From Chitinophaga filiformis (GTDB taxonomy: Bacteria; Bacteroidota; Bacteroidia; Chitinophagales; Chitinophagaceae), in NCBI RefSeq assembly GCF_900102545.1, contig NZ_FNBN01000001.1:1-61475 (forward strand): 61,475 nucleotides of DNA, read 5' to 3'. The notes beneath the pieces were generated by a model. It saw only the letters and a program-made list of their open reading frames with translations, did not search any database and was not told where the DNA came from. Below, piece by piece: positions 1-7,523 of this stretch (the stretch's first letter is position 1; every line of letters starts with the position of its first letter). The position numbers were made by a program, and so were the translations under genes.

Positions 1-3
1 CTA

Positions 4-123
4 TTATGATGCATGATTACAGATAATAACCTCATTGCCGCTGCTTTAATTGCCGTAAGATCACGGCTGCTGTTATGATGCAGGATAACAGATAATAACC
101 TCATTGCCGCTGCTTTAATTGCC
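4..123. repeat. Two-copy direct repeat spanning the 3' end of the barrel-protein gene
   Basis: A 51-bp segment at 4-54 recurs at 73-123 with two mismatches (period 69). The second copy carries the last seven codons and the TGA stop of the minus-strand gene that ends at 101; the first copy is an untranslated duplicate of that gene end lying just past it. It looks like a recent local duplication. The repeat may continue to the left of the window. Confidence 0.85.
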
Positions 124-919
124 ATACGATCGCCGTTGCCGGCGTGAAACCTAATTGCGGATGATAACTGGCAGAGAGCTGTATATACAATTGCCGTAAT
201 GTAATACCGACAGCGGCACTATTCAATTGCGGATTGGTAGACATACCTAACTGCAGCGACAATTGCTTTATAATACGATACTCGCACATCACTTTGGCAA
301 GTGTTGTTTCATCTGTCTCCTGTGTGACTGCTACACTTAACAGAAAGGTGGGCGCTACTTCATACCCAAGGCCGGCGCTGTATATGGCAGGTACCTTGCT
401 TTTACCCAGGCTTTGAGAACTGCCAGCGGTGGGATTAAACACGTGCAATCCCATATGCAGTTGTGGTGTAAGATGCATGAGGCATCCCAGCTCAAAAACA
501 ACAGTAGCCGCTGTTGTATACTGTGGAATGACTTCTGACAGATAATCTGCCTGCATGCCTATACTGAACCGGTCGCCCAGGGTTCTGCCATAAGACAGGC
601 CTATCGCCTGCCGTTTGTAATCAGTATATCCGGATTGCTGTAAATGCAAGCCAAATCCGCCATGCCTGACAGGTACTGCCACTGCGGCAGCATGTGTGCT
701 GATAGCTTTTAACAGGAAACGCCGCTCCGTACTGACACCCGCCGTCACAACAGGTATATAGGCCAGTGCTGCCTGGTTCTGTAAGGCAGTGAGTAACTGA
801 TGGAAATTCCGGCTGTAAGTACCGGCAAAGGGCTGTTTATCGACAGACAGCCATACAAGTTGCGCGCAGATAACTGCCGTGCACATTGTGCAGACAGTGG
901 TCGCAATGATCTTTTTCAT
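101..919 (-). CDS. Small outer-membrane beta-barrel protein, PorV/PorQ-like
   Basis: A 272-residue protein with an N-terminal signal peptide (about residues 1-19: two lysines, a hydrophobic Thr/Cys/Ala/Val core, then CAQ). The rest alternates short amphipathic strands with Gly and aromatic residues, as expected of an outer-membrane barrel. The pattern near residues 48-90 (NQAALAY, then HGGFGL) resembles the PorV/PorQ/UPF0164 group, but no decisive motif is visible, so the family call is an inference. Start is ATG at 919. It lies downstream of the deoxynucleoside kinase gene, with a hairpin terminator between them, so it is probably transcribed separately. Its 3' end is duplicated just downstream. 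Confidence 0.7.
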   Translation of the reverse strand: MKKIIATTVCTMCTAVICAQLVWLSVDKQPFAGTYSRNFHQLLTALQNQAALAYIPVVTAGVSTERRFLLKAISTHAAAVAVPVRHGGFGLHLQQSGYTDYKRQAIGLSYGRTLGDRFSIGMQADYLSEVIPQYTTAATVVFELGCLMHLTPQLHMGLHVFNPTAGSSQSLGKSKVPAIYSAGLGYEVAPTFLLSVAVTQETDETTLAKVMCEYRIIKQLSLQLGMSTNPQLNSAAVGITLRQLYIQLSASYHPQLGFTPATAIVWQLKQRQ

Positions 920-989
920 TTGCTTCGAATCTTGGATTAGTTAGTCTTTCAGGGGGATTGTTACGTGGTGTGGGTCAACGTGTTAACAA

Positions 990-1019
990 ACAAAAATCTC
1001 CTCACATGGTGAGGAGACA
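990..1019 (-). terminator. Rho-independent terminator after the deoxynucleoside kinase gene
   Basis: A perfect 9-bp stem (tctcctcac / gtgaggaga) with an ATG loop at 997-1017. On the minus strand it is followed by ATTTTTGTTTGTT. It lies about 45 bp past the kinase stop and upstream of the barrel-protein gene. Confidence 0.75.
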
Positions 1020-1064
1020 ATATTAGGAAATTAATCTTTATTAAAAAAAACTATATCATAATGA

Positions 1065-1700
1065 TCAGAACAGACCATATAACTGGGAGTCTATTTTCGA
1101 TATGATCTCTCCCAGATCTTCTTCGCTTTCCGGGAATTTATTCTTGTCAATATCGATGATCAGCAGCGGTCCTTCCGAATATTTTTCTATCCAGTTATTA
1201 TAATATTCGTTGAGTCTTTTCAGATAATCCAGGCGGATATTTTCTTCGTATTCCCTTCCTCTTTTCTGGATCTGTGCTACCAGTGTAGGCACAGATGCAC
1301 GCAGATAGATGAGCAGGTCCGGAGGTTTCACCATCGACTTCAGCGTTTCGAAGAAGTTGAAATAGTTATCGAAATCACGTTTAGTCATCAGTCCCATTTC
1401 GTACAGGTTGGGCGCAAAGATGTGTGCATCTTCGTAGATGGTACGATCCTGGATCACGATTTCATTGCCGTTCTGTATGTCGAGTAACTGCTTCAAACGA
1501 CCGTGCAGAAAGTATACCTGCAGGTTGAACGACCAGCGTGGCATATCTTCATAAAAATCATTGAGGTAGGGATTATGCTCAACATCTTCAAACTGTGCTA
1601 CCCATTTATAGTGTTTCGACAGCAGCTCAGTCAGTGTGGTTTTTCCGGCGCCAATGTTCCCGGCTATAGCGATGTGCTTGATTTTGCTTTGTTTTGCCAT
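1065..1700 (-). CDS. Deoxynucleoside kinase (dNK family)
   Basis: A 211-residue cytoplasmic kinase that phosphorylates deoxynucleosides (deoxyadenosine/deoxyguanosine type) in the purine salvage route to dNTPs. Visible motifs are the P-loop GNIGAGKTTL near residues 12-21, the DRTIYEDAHIF segment that holds the catalytic Asp-Arg of the family, and the Arg-rich LID region KRGREYEENIRLDY near 145-160. The length is normal for bacterial dNKs. ATG at 1700 is chosen over an in-frame GTG 18 nt upstream because the family begins just before the first beta strand. Substrate preference cannot be read from the sequence. Confidence 0.92.
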   Translation of the reverse strand: MAKQSKIKHIAIAGNIGAGKTTLTELLSKHYKWVAQFEDVEHNPYLNDFYEDMPRWSFNLQVYFLHGRLKQLLDIQNGNEIVIQDRTIYEDAHIFAPNLYEMGLMTKRDFDNYFNFFETLKSMVKPPDLLIYLRASVPTLVAQIQKRGREYEENIRLDYLKRLNEYYNNWIEKYSEGPLLIIDIDKNKFPESEEDLGEIISKIDSQLYGLF

Positions 1701-1842
1701 GATAGTATCAGGGGTCACTAATCATTCAATTCGCAGCCAGCTGATGGCAGCAAGTTATTAGTTGACTAACCTAAAATTTACAATTTATTTGGTTATCAAC
1801 TGAAAAAACTTGCTACCACTGCCACTGCGATATAACGAGTGA

Positions 1843-2847
1843 TTAATAGTAGTGAATTCCAATGAGTTTCCTCGCTTGTTGCAAAGTTTGTGCCGCACTT
1901 TCCCTGGCTTTCTCTGCACCTTCTTTCATGATACGGTTCAGGTAGGCGGGGTCGTTCTGTAAAGCGAGCGCTTTCTCTCTGATGGGGGCGATAAAGTTCA
2001 CCATATCATCTCCCAACTGCTTTTTCATATCTCCGTAACGGATAGTCTGATTATCGTAGGTGTCGCGGAAATGCTTGATCACATCCGGCGTACTTACCTG
2101 TTCCATCAGCAGGAAGAGATTAGTAACAGCGTCTGACATTGGTGCACCTGGTTCGGCAGGGCCACTATCTGATTTTGCCTTCTTCAGTTTATTACGAATC
2201 AGGTCATCTGTATCAGCGAGGTACAGGGTGGCCATCTGGTTTTCGCTCTTGCTCATTTTTCCAGTGCCATCCAGACTTGGTATTTTTATCAGGTCATCTC
2301 CGAAGTTGAATGCAACTGGTTCCGGGAACAATTCGCCATAGCGCTTGTTGAAGCGTTGCGCATAATTACGGGCCATTTCCAGGTGTTGCTCCTGGTCTTT
2401 ACCAACCGGTACTTTTACAGCACGATGAATGAGTATATCTGCGCTCATCAGTACAGGATAAGTTAACAGACCGGCGTTCACATTTTCCGGCTGCAGGCGT
2501 ACTTTATCTTTGAAGGTAGGTACCTTTTCAAGTTCCCCCTTGTAAGCCATCATGTTGAGTAACAGGTATAATTCTGCAATCTCAGGAACGTCGCTCTGTA
2601 CATACAGGGCCACTTTTTCTGGGTCCAGGCCGGACGCGATATTTTCTGCCAGCACGCGGAAAACATTGGCGCGCAGGTCTTTAGGATCGGGATGGGTGGT
2701 CAGGGAATGCCAGTCAGCTACAAAGAAATAACAGTTAAATGTTTCCTGCATCCTGATGTAGTTGCGGATAGCGCCAAAATAATTGCCTAAGTGTAAATAC
2801 CCGGTAGAGCGGATACCGCTCACCACTATTTCTTTTGATGTAGCCAT
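1843..2847 (-). CDS. trpS: Tryptophanyl-tRNA synthetase
   Basis: Class Ic aminoacyl-tRNA synthetase that charges tRNA-Trp. The 334-residue protein has the HIGH-type signature as HLGN near residue 19 and the KMSKS loop as GTGKMSKSENQ near residue 195, plus the dimer-type Rossmann core; the length matches bacterial TrpS. ATG at 2847 (MATSKE) is preferred to an in-frame ATG ten codons upstream because the catalytic beta strand starts right after it. The gene is divergent from gatC, with about 107 bp between them. A near-consensus TTATTTTG box lies at 2864-2857, nine nt upstream of the chosen start, and would support it. Confidence 0.97.
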   Translation of the reverse strand: MATSKEIVVSGIRSTGYLHLGNYFGAIRNYIRMQETFNCYFFVADWHSLTTHPDPKDLRANVFRVLAENIASGLDPEKVALYVQSDVPEIAELYLLLNMMAYKGELEKVPTFKDKVRLQPENVNAGLLTYPVLMSADILIHRAVKVPVGKDQEQHLEMARNYAQRFNKRYGELFPEPVAFNFGDDLIKIPSLDGTGKMSKSENQMATLYLADTDDLIRNKLKKAKSDSGPAEPGAPMSDAVTNLFLLMEQVSTPDVIKHFRDTYDNQTIRYGDMKKQLGDDMVNFIAPIREKALALQNDPAYLNRIMKEGAEKARESAAQTLQQARKLIGIHYY

Positions 2848-2954
2848 AATGGGGTGCAAAATAAGGAATTTGCCCATTATGGACTATCGACTATTTAAGG
2901 TAACTTTAACGCGGACATGTCCAATATTTATTATTTTTTCATTTAATTTGATTT

Positions 2955-3245
2955 ATGGAAGTGAATGAGATGCTGGTACAACAACTGGCAGACCTGGCAA
3001 GGCTCGAATTCAGCGAACAGGAGAAAAAGGAGATCCAGGGAGATCTTCAGCGGATGATCACCTTTGTGGAGAAACTGAATGAGCTGGACACCACTCACGT
3101 GAAACCATTATTACACCTGACGGCAGACAGAAACGTGCTAAGAGAAGATACTGTAGTTCCTTCCATAACCCGGGAAGAAGGCTTAAAGAACGCCCCTGCT
3201 GCCAACGACCAATATTTCCAGGTACCGAAAGTTATCAAGAAATAG
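2955..3245 (+). CDS. gatC: Asp/Glu-tRNA amidotransferase subunit C
   Basis: A 96-residue GatC, the small belt subunit of the GatCAB amidotransferase, which converts misacylated Glu-tRNA-Gln and Asp-tRNA-Asn to Gln- and Asn-tRNA. The family pattern is clear: LADLARLEFSEQE at the N-terminus, a central FVEKLNELDTTHVKPL, then LREDTV and a C-terminal FQVPKVI. gatA and gatB are not adjacent, which is common in Bacteroidota. It begins a run of three same-strand genes, with the ABC ATPase 25 bp downstream. Confidence 0.95.
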   Translation: MEVNEMLVQQLADLARLEFSEQEKKEIQGDLQRMITFVEKLNELDTTHVKPLLHLTADRNVLREDTVVPSITREEGLKNAPAANDQYFQVPKVIKK

Positions 3246-3270
3246 ATCAACCTTGTAATGCTATAAATCT

Positions 3271-3996
3271 ATGCGCCCACATTCCGTCATCCATTTGGAA
3301 CATATCCGTAAAAGCTACTTCATTGGTAAAAATGAACTGCCAGTACTGAAAGGTATAGACCTGGACATTTTTAAGAATGAGTATGTAGCACTGATGGGGC
3401 CTTCCGGCTCCGGCAAATCCACGCTCATGAATATGCTGGGCTGTCTTGACACGCCTACCAGCGGCAGATATATCCTGAGTGGCCATGATGTGAGTAAAAT
3501 GGAAGATGATGACCTGGCAAGGGTGCGTAATAAAGAAATCGGGTTCGTATTCCAGCAGTTTAACCTGATGCCGCGACTCAGCGCACTGGAAAACGTGGCC
3601 GTTCCCCTGATCTATGCCGGTATTTCCAAGAAGGAGCGGGAGGACAAGGCCCGGGCCATGTTGGAAAAAGTGGGTCTGGGACAACGTTACAAGCATAAAC
3701 CCAATGAACTTTCCGGAGGTCAGTGTCAGCGCGTAGCTATCGCCCGCGCCCTGGTCAATGATCCTTCCCTGATACTGGCGGATGAACCTACCGGTAACCT
3801 CGACACCAAAACCTCCATCGAAATCATGGAGATATTCGGCACCATTCACGCCTCCGGCAATACGGTGGTACTCGTCACCCACGAGGAGGATATCGCCGCC
3901 CACGCCCGCCGCGTAGTGCGCCTGCGTGACGGCCTGATAGAATCTGACAGGCAGAACGAAGAACTGCTCGCTCACGCCGTAAAATCCAATCAGTAA
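3271..3996 (+). CDS. ABC transporter ATP-binding protein, MacB/LolD type
   Basis: A 241-residue nucleotide-binding subunit of the MacB/LolD/FtsE subfamily. It has Walker [10 protein letters not shown] near residue 48, the Q-loop [10 protein letters not shown], signature [15 protein letters not shown] near residue 149, Walker [13 protein letters not shown], and the H-loop VLVTHEED. No permease or periplasmic partner lies nearby, so the exported substrate is unknown; MacB-type permeases are often encoded elsewhere. It is probably co-transcribed with gatC upstream and the adenosyltransferase 12 bp downstream. The Cys in the signature (QCQR instead of the usual QQQR) is a small deviation. Confidence 0.93.
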   Translation: MRPHSVIHLEHIRKSYFIGKNELPVLKGIDLDIFKNEYVALMGPSGSGKSTLMNMLGCLDTPTSGRYILSGHDVSKMEDDDLARVRNKEIGFVFQQFNLMPRLSALENVAVPLIYAGISKKEREDKARAMLEKVGLGQRYKHKPNELSGGQCQRVAIARALVNDPSLILADEPTGNLDTKTSIEIMEIFGTIHASGNTVVLVTHEEDIAAHARRVVRLRDGLIESDRQNEELLAHAVKSNQ

Positions 3997-4008
3997 ACAG
4001 CATCACTG

Positions 4009-4572
4009 ATGTCATTTAAGATCTACACCAAAACAGGCGATCAGGGCAAAACAGCGCTGATCGGAGGTACCAAAGTGCCTAAAAGTAACCTTCGCATAGA
4101 CGCCTACGGTACCGTAGACGAGCTTAATTCCTATATAGGCCTGGTAAGCGACTACCTGTCTGCCTACGGCGACACAGTAGCCCTGCTGCGGGAAATACAG
4201 GACCGTCTCTTCACGATCGGTTCCTCCCTGGCATGCGACCCTGACAAGGACACCAAAATGCGTATTCCTGACCTGCAGGCCGCCGATATTACGTTGCTGG
4301 AAAATAGTATCGATAAAATGAATGAAGTGCTGCCGGAAATGAAGTCGTTCATTATTCCCGGCGGCCATGTGGCAGTATCTACCTGCCATATTGCCCGCTG
4401 CGTATGCAGGAGGGCAGAGCGCCTTTGTGTGGGACTGCAGGAGCAGCAGCAGTTCATTGAACCACTGGTGCTGCAGTATATGAACCGGCTGAGCGATTAT
4501 TTGTTTGTATTAGCCAGGTGGATAGGGTATCAGCTGAAGGTGGAGGAGATACCCTGGAAGGCGAGGATGTGA
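4009..4572 (+). CDS. Cob(I)yrinic acid a,c-diamide adenosyltransferase, PduO type
   Basis: A 187-residue ATP:corrinoid adenosyltransferase of the PduO/MMAB family, which transfers the adenosyl group from ATP to cob(I)alamin to make the B12 coenzyme. The N-terminal ATP-binding segment KIYTKTGDQGKTALIGG, the DELNSYIGL helix and the C-terminal ARCVCRRAERLC helix with its Arg/Glu pair are all diagnostic. No B12 biosynthesis genes are nearby, so it more likely serves cofactor salvage for B12-dependent enzymes elsewhere. Start ATG lies 12 bp after the ABC ATPase stop, which suggests one operon. A hairpin repeat array follows it. Confidence 0.94.
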   Translation: MSFKIYTKTGDQGKTALIGGTKVPKSNLRIDAYGTVDELNSYIGLVSDYLSAYGDTVALLREIQDRLFTIGSSLACDPDKDTKMRIPDLQAADITLLENSIDKMNEVLPEMKSFIIPGGHVAVSTCHIARCVCRRAERLCVGLQEQQQFIEPLVLQYMNRLSDYLFVLARWIGYQLKVEEIPWKARM

Positions 4573-4623
4573 GATCGGGTTCCTGGGTTGTGATAGGATT
4601 ATAAACACGGCGTCAGGCATCCA

Positions 4624-4842
4624 GGGGGTTATTACCCGCATTTTCCCGGGGTTGTCACCCCGCGCATTTTTCCCGGGGTTGTCACCCCGCGCATTTTTCC
4701 CGGGGTTGTCACCCAACGCATTTTTCCCGGGTTGTCACCCCACGCATTTTCCCGGGGTTGTCACCCCGCGCATTTTTCCCGGGGTTGTCACCCCGCGCTA
4801 CAAACACTTGGACTCCTCTGGAGTCCTATTATGTTTTGTTAA
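4624..4842. repeat. Tandem hairpin array ending in a two-hairpin module
   Basis: About seven head-to-tail copies of a 26-27 bp unit (cccggggttgtcaccccg plus cgcattttt) fill 4624-4799. Each copy contains a 6-bp stem, cggggt/accccg, with a TGTC loop. The last copy runs into gctacaaacac, then a second hairpin (ggactcc-tct-ggagtcc, 4810-4826), then an AT-rich tail, tattatgttttgttaa. The same module order recurs at 28.6 kb and, inverted, at the window end. The region 4573-4962 holds no gene; open frames across the array are repeat artefacts. Confidence 0.9.
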
Positions 4843-4962
4843 TGACAGTTGATATAAAGTATACTTTTACCATGCCTTTGCTATGCCGTTACCTTGGACT
4901 TGATATGCTTCAGACATGCTTTATACCAGACGCATACCAGACGCATAGTTGGACTTAAAGAG

Positions 4963-5625
4963 TTACACCAGCTCCCCTACTATCCCCCCATCCTTCATTA
5001 CCAATTGCCTGTCGCTCATAGGAGCAAGCTCTTCGTTGTGGGTAACAATGATAAAGGTCTGCTGGAACTTGTCCCGCAGTTCAATGAACAATTGATGCAG
5101 TTCCCGGGCATTTTTGGAGTCCAGGTTGCCCGTAGGTTCATCGGCCATGACAATATCCGGCTGGTTGATCAGGGCCCTGGCTACCGCTACGCGTTGCTGT
5201 TCCCCTCCCGATAACTGGTTTGGCTTGTGTTCCAATCTGTTGGAAAGGCCCAGGGTTTCCAGCAGGAAAGCTGCCCTTTCTTTTACCTTCGCCTTACGGG
5301 CATTTGCAATATACCCGGGGATACAAACGTTTTCTAATGCAGTGAACTCCGGTAAAAGGTGGTGAAACTGAAAGATGAAACCCATATGTTTGTTCCTGAA
5401 ATCAGCCAATGCGTTCCCTTTCAGAAGTCCCAGGTTTACGTCATTCAACCAGATTTCCCCGGAACTGGGGGTGTCCAGCGTACCGAGTATATGCAAAAGA
5501 GTACTCTTGCCCGCACCGGAAGACCCTACGATAGTTACGATCTCTCCTTTGGATACGGAAATACTTACACCTTTCAGGACGTGTAAGTTGGAATAATTTT
5601 TGGTAAGATTGCGTGCGGTTAGCAT
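4963..5625 (-). CDS. lolD: Lipoprotein-release-type ABC ATPase (LolD-like)
   Basis: A 220-residue ABC ATP-binding subunit closest to LolD, which powers release of lipoproteins from the inner membrane through a LolC/E-type permease. Walker A is GSSGAGKST near residue 38, followed by FIFQFHHLLPEFTALENV, which is typical of LolD, then signature LSGGEQQRVAVARAL, Walker [11 protein letters not shown], and the H-loop IIVTHNEEL. ATG at 5625 is chosen over a TTG two codons upstream. No permease gene is adjacent, so partner assignment rests on subfamily likeness. The gene is divergent from the DUF2795 gene. Confidence 0.88.
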   Translation of the reverse strand: MLTARNLTKNYSNLHVLKGVSISVSKGEIVTIVGSSGAGKSTLLHILGTLDTPSSGEIWLNDVNLGLLKGNALADFRNKHMGFIFQFHHLLPEFTALENVCIPGYIANARKAKVKERAAFLLETLGLSNRLEHKPNQLSGGEQQRVAVARALINQPDIVMADEPTGNLDSKNARELHQLFIELRDKFQQTFIIVTHNEELAPMSDRQLVMKDGGIVGELV

Positions 5626-5663
5626 ACTCAAAGAAAAGTAATTAACCTTTAAAATAGTAATAG

Positions 5664-5693
5664 TTGTTTATTTCAAATTAAATAATACTTTTG
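5664..5693 (+). promoter_or_regulatory. Bacteroidota sigma-ABfr promoter for the DUF2795 gene
   Basis: A TTG at 5664-5666 lies 19 bp before TACTTTTG at 5686-5693. This fits the Bacteroidota consensus (-33 TTTG, -7 TAnnTTTG). The ATG follows 31 nt downstream, so a short leader is expected. Confidence 0.7.
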
Positions 5694-5724
5694 CGAAAAT
5701 TCAGAAAGTAAAAATTTCGATAAC

Positions 5725-5946
5725 ATGTACTGGACCTTAGAATTAGCTTCATACCTGGAGGATGCTCCATGGCCAGCTACGAAAGACGAATTAATAGATT
5801 ACGCCATCCGCTCCGGTGCACCGATTGAAGTGATTGAGAATCTGCAGGAACTGGAAGACGAGGGGGAAATTTATGAGGGAATAGAAGATATTTGGTCTGA
5901 TTACCCGTCGCAAGACGACTTTTTCTTCAACGAGGATGAGTATTAG
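5725..5946 (+). CDS. DUF2795 small acidic protein
   Basis: A 73-residue, strongly acidic protein, recognised as the DUF2795 family, which is very conserved and almost always this size in Bacteroidota. The N-terminal two-thirds (YWTLELASYLEDAPWPATKD, then a helix with IDYAIRSGAP and VIENLQELEDEGE) is predicted to be helical; the C-terminus is Asp/Glu/Phe-rich and probably flexible. No catalytic motif, signal peptide or membrane segment is visible, and no function is known to me. It has its own promoter and is followed by a strong terminator, so it is a single-gene transcription unit. Confidence 0.9.
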   Translation: MYWTLELASYLEDAPWPATKDELIDYAIRSGAPIEVIENLQELEDEGEIYEGIEDIWSDYPSQDDFFFNEDEY

Positions 5947-6001
5947 ACGGATTATTTTCCATTATTGTTGCCTCAGCAATTCGCCTATGCTTAAAAAGTT
6001 T

Positions 6002-6037
6002 AGCCGTTCCTTTTCTTAGGAGGAACGGCTTTTTTTA
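6002..6037 (+). terminator. Rho-independent terminator after the DUF2795 gene
   Basis: A 9-bp stem (agccgttcc 6002-6010 / ggaacggct 6022-6030) is followed directly by a run of T to 6037. It lies about 55 bp past the stop codon. Confidence 0.9.
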
Positions 6038-6139
6038 TACCCTGATCAAAAACCTTATACCTGGTCAGTAATAAGCACATGGAGTGAAATGGAATTGTAT
6101 GCCCCAAAGGATTGTCTTTCCGGATCAGGTTGCAAACCT

Positions 6140-6295
6140 GGGAGATAGCCACCAGGCATATAGTTTAACCATCCCTAAAAAGAAAGAAGTTTACGTACCT
6201 CACGCCTCTCATAGCATCTAAATGATTTTACCTTAACATTAAGTGATTCAGCAGCCGCATTGGTAGCGAGTCAGATAATCTTTCAGCAGCGTTCG
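6140..6295 (-). pseudogene. Remnant of an ISL3-family transposase (C-terminal end)
   Basis: Read on the minus strand with frame shifts, this stretch gives TLLKDYLTR (about 6292-6266), then, one frame over, ATNAAAESLNVKVKSFR (about 6267-6217), and further on FLGMVKLYAWW. This matches the hallmark end of ISL3-family (IS204/IS1096/IS1165) transposases, which read roughly NxSTNAAAESFNxKIKxFR, then FFLFRLxKLYA. At least two frameshifts and a stop separate the pieces, so the gene is dead. No terminal inverted repeats or N-terminal part could be identified. The remainder of the 580-bp gene-free stretch (6040-6570) probably includes more scarred element sequence. Confidence 0.7.
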
Positions 6296-6571
6296 GATAG
6301 CTTACTATCGGCTTACCATCGGCCTGGAATCGGCTTATCATCAGAGCGCTAAAATGGCATCAAGAGGCTATTTTAAGGACATCTATATATCGGTGGGATA
6401 TTGAGGTGACCTCTAAATACTATTTTGATCCCCGGTTGCATACCTATTTGTAAGCTAGTCGCACTAAGACTGCAAGCTTTTGCATTGATAACCTCAAAAC
6501 CATTTTATGGCTATCGTCAAAGACAATATTCTCATGCAGCTACCATTCTGTTTTGACAGGTTATAAATACA

Positions 6572-6607
6572 AAAGCCGTGAAAAAGGATCATCCCTTTCA
6601 CGGCTTT
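6572..6607 (-). terminator. Terminator after fabI
   Basis: A long stem, aaagccgtgaaa with tttcacggcttt, has a purine-rich loop. It lies about 25 bp past the fabI stop, reading on the minus strand. The ends of the stem supply the T-run. Confidence 0.75.
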
Positions 6608-6629
6608 CAAATTATGTTACTACGACGTA

Positions 6630-7442
6630 TTACTTTTCCATCTGCTCAATTACCTCTGCGGATACACCGGTAAATGAGAAACCACCATCATGGAACAGGT
6701 TCTGCATGGTCACCATTTTGGTCAGGTCAGAGAACATTGCCACGCAGTAATCAGCACACTGTTGTGCACTGGCGTTACCCAGCGGGCTCATTTTCTCTGC
6801 ATAGCTCATGAAGCCATCGAAGCCTTTCACACCGCTACCTGCAGTTGTTTTGGTAGGAGACTGGGAGATTGTGTTCACACGTACTTTCTTCTTGAAACCA
6901 TAGTGGTAACCGAAGCTGCGTGCTACTGATTCCAGCATAGATTTAGCATCCGCCATTTCGCTATAGTCAGGGAACACTCTCTGAGCAGCGATGTAGGTCA
7001 GCGCTACTACGGAAGCCCATTCATTCAAAGCATCCAGCTGGTATGCAGTCTGCAGCACGCGGTGCAGGGACATAGCTGAAATATCGAATGTTTTATGAGA
7101 GAAGTCATAATCCAGGTCGGTGTAAGATTTGCCTTTACGCATATTGATACTCATACCCACAGAATGCAGTACGAAATCTATTTTGCCGCCAAAATGCTCC
7201 ATGGATTTAGTGAAAAGGCTTTTCAGATCATCCATATTGGTAACATCAGCGGGTATAACAGGAGCCTTACACAACTCAGCCAGTTTGTTGATCTCTCCCA
7301 TGCGTAATGCGATAGGAGCATTTGTCAGCACAATTTCGGCGCCTTCTTCCACACAGCGTAATGCTGTGCTCCAAGCCATAGACTTCTCGTCCAACGCACC
7401 AAATATGATACCTTTTTTTCCTTTTAATAAGTTATGAGCCAT
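6630..7442 (-). CDS. fabI: Enoyl-[acyl-carrier-protein] reductase (NADH), FabI
   Basis: A 270-residue short-chain dehydrogenase that carries out the last reduction step of type II fatty acid elongation in the cytoplasm. FabI-specific marks are the GALDEKSMAW nucleotide-binding segment (in place of a classic TGxxxGxG), LHSVGM, and the catalytic Tyr-x6-Lys as YSEMADAK near residue 160, with the nearby Tyr of ALTYIAAQR. The C-terminal HDGGFSFTGVS is typical. ATG at 7442 is chosen over a TTG three codons upstream. A TATTTTTG box (7472-7465) sits 22 nt upstream of the start. Confidence 0.96.
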   Translation of the reverse strand: MAHNLLKGKKGIIFGALDEKSMAWSTALRCVEEGAEIVLTNAPIALRMGEINKLAELCKAPVIPADVTNMDDLKSLFTKSMEHFGGKIDFVLHSVGMSINMRKGKSYTDLDYDFSHKTFDISAMSLHRVLQTAYQLDALNEWASVVALTYIAAQRVFPDYSEMADAKSMLESVARSFGYHYGFKKKVRVNTISQSPTKTTAGSGVKGFDGFMSYAEKMSPLGNASAQQCADYCVAMFSDLTKMVTMQNLFHDGGFSFTGVSAEVIEQMEK

Positions 7443-7523
7443 TGGGTTCAAAAATTAATTTCGGCAAAAATAGCTGTTATAGTTGAAAAAAAAAGATTAA
7501 TTGAAAAGCGGCCAATTGATTAG

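Noticed and set aside
3247..3975. Long minus-strand open frame opposite the ABC ATPase gene
   Set aside because: It is the antisense shadow of a clear ABC ATPase with all motifs on the plus strand.
4624..4799. Possible CRISPR array
   Set aside because: The units follow each other directly without unique spacers, and no cas gene is present.
4652..4958. Open frames coding repeated SPRAFFPGL across the hairpin array
   Set aside because: They arise from translating a 27-bp hairpin repeat; no start signal, no protein family, and the frames exist in several registers.
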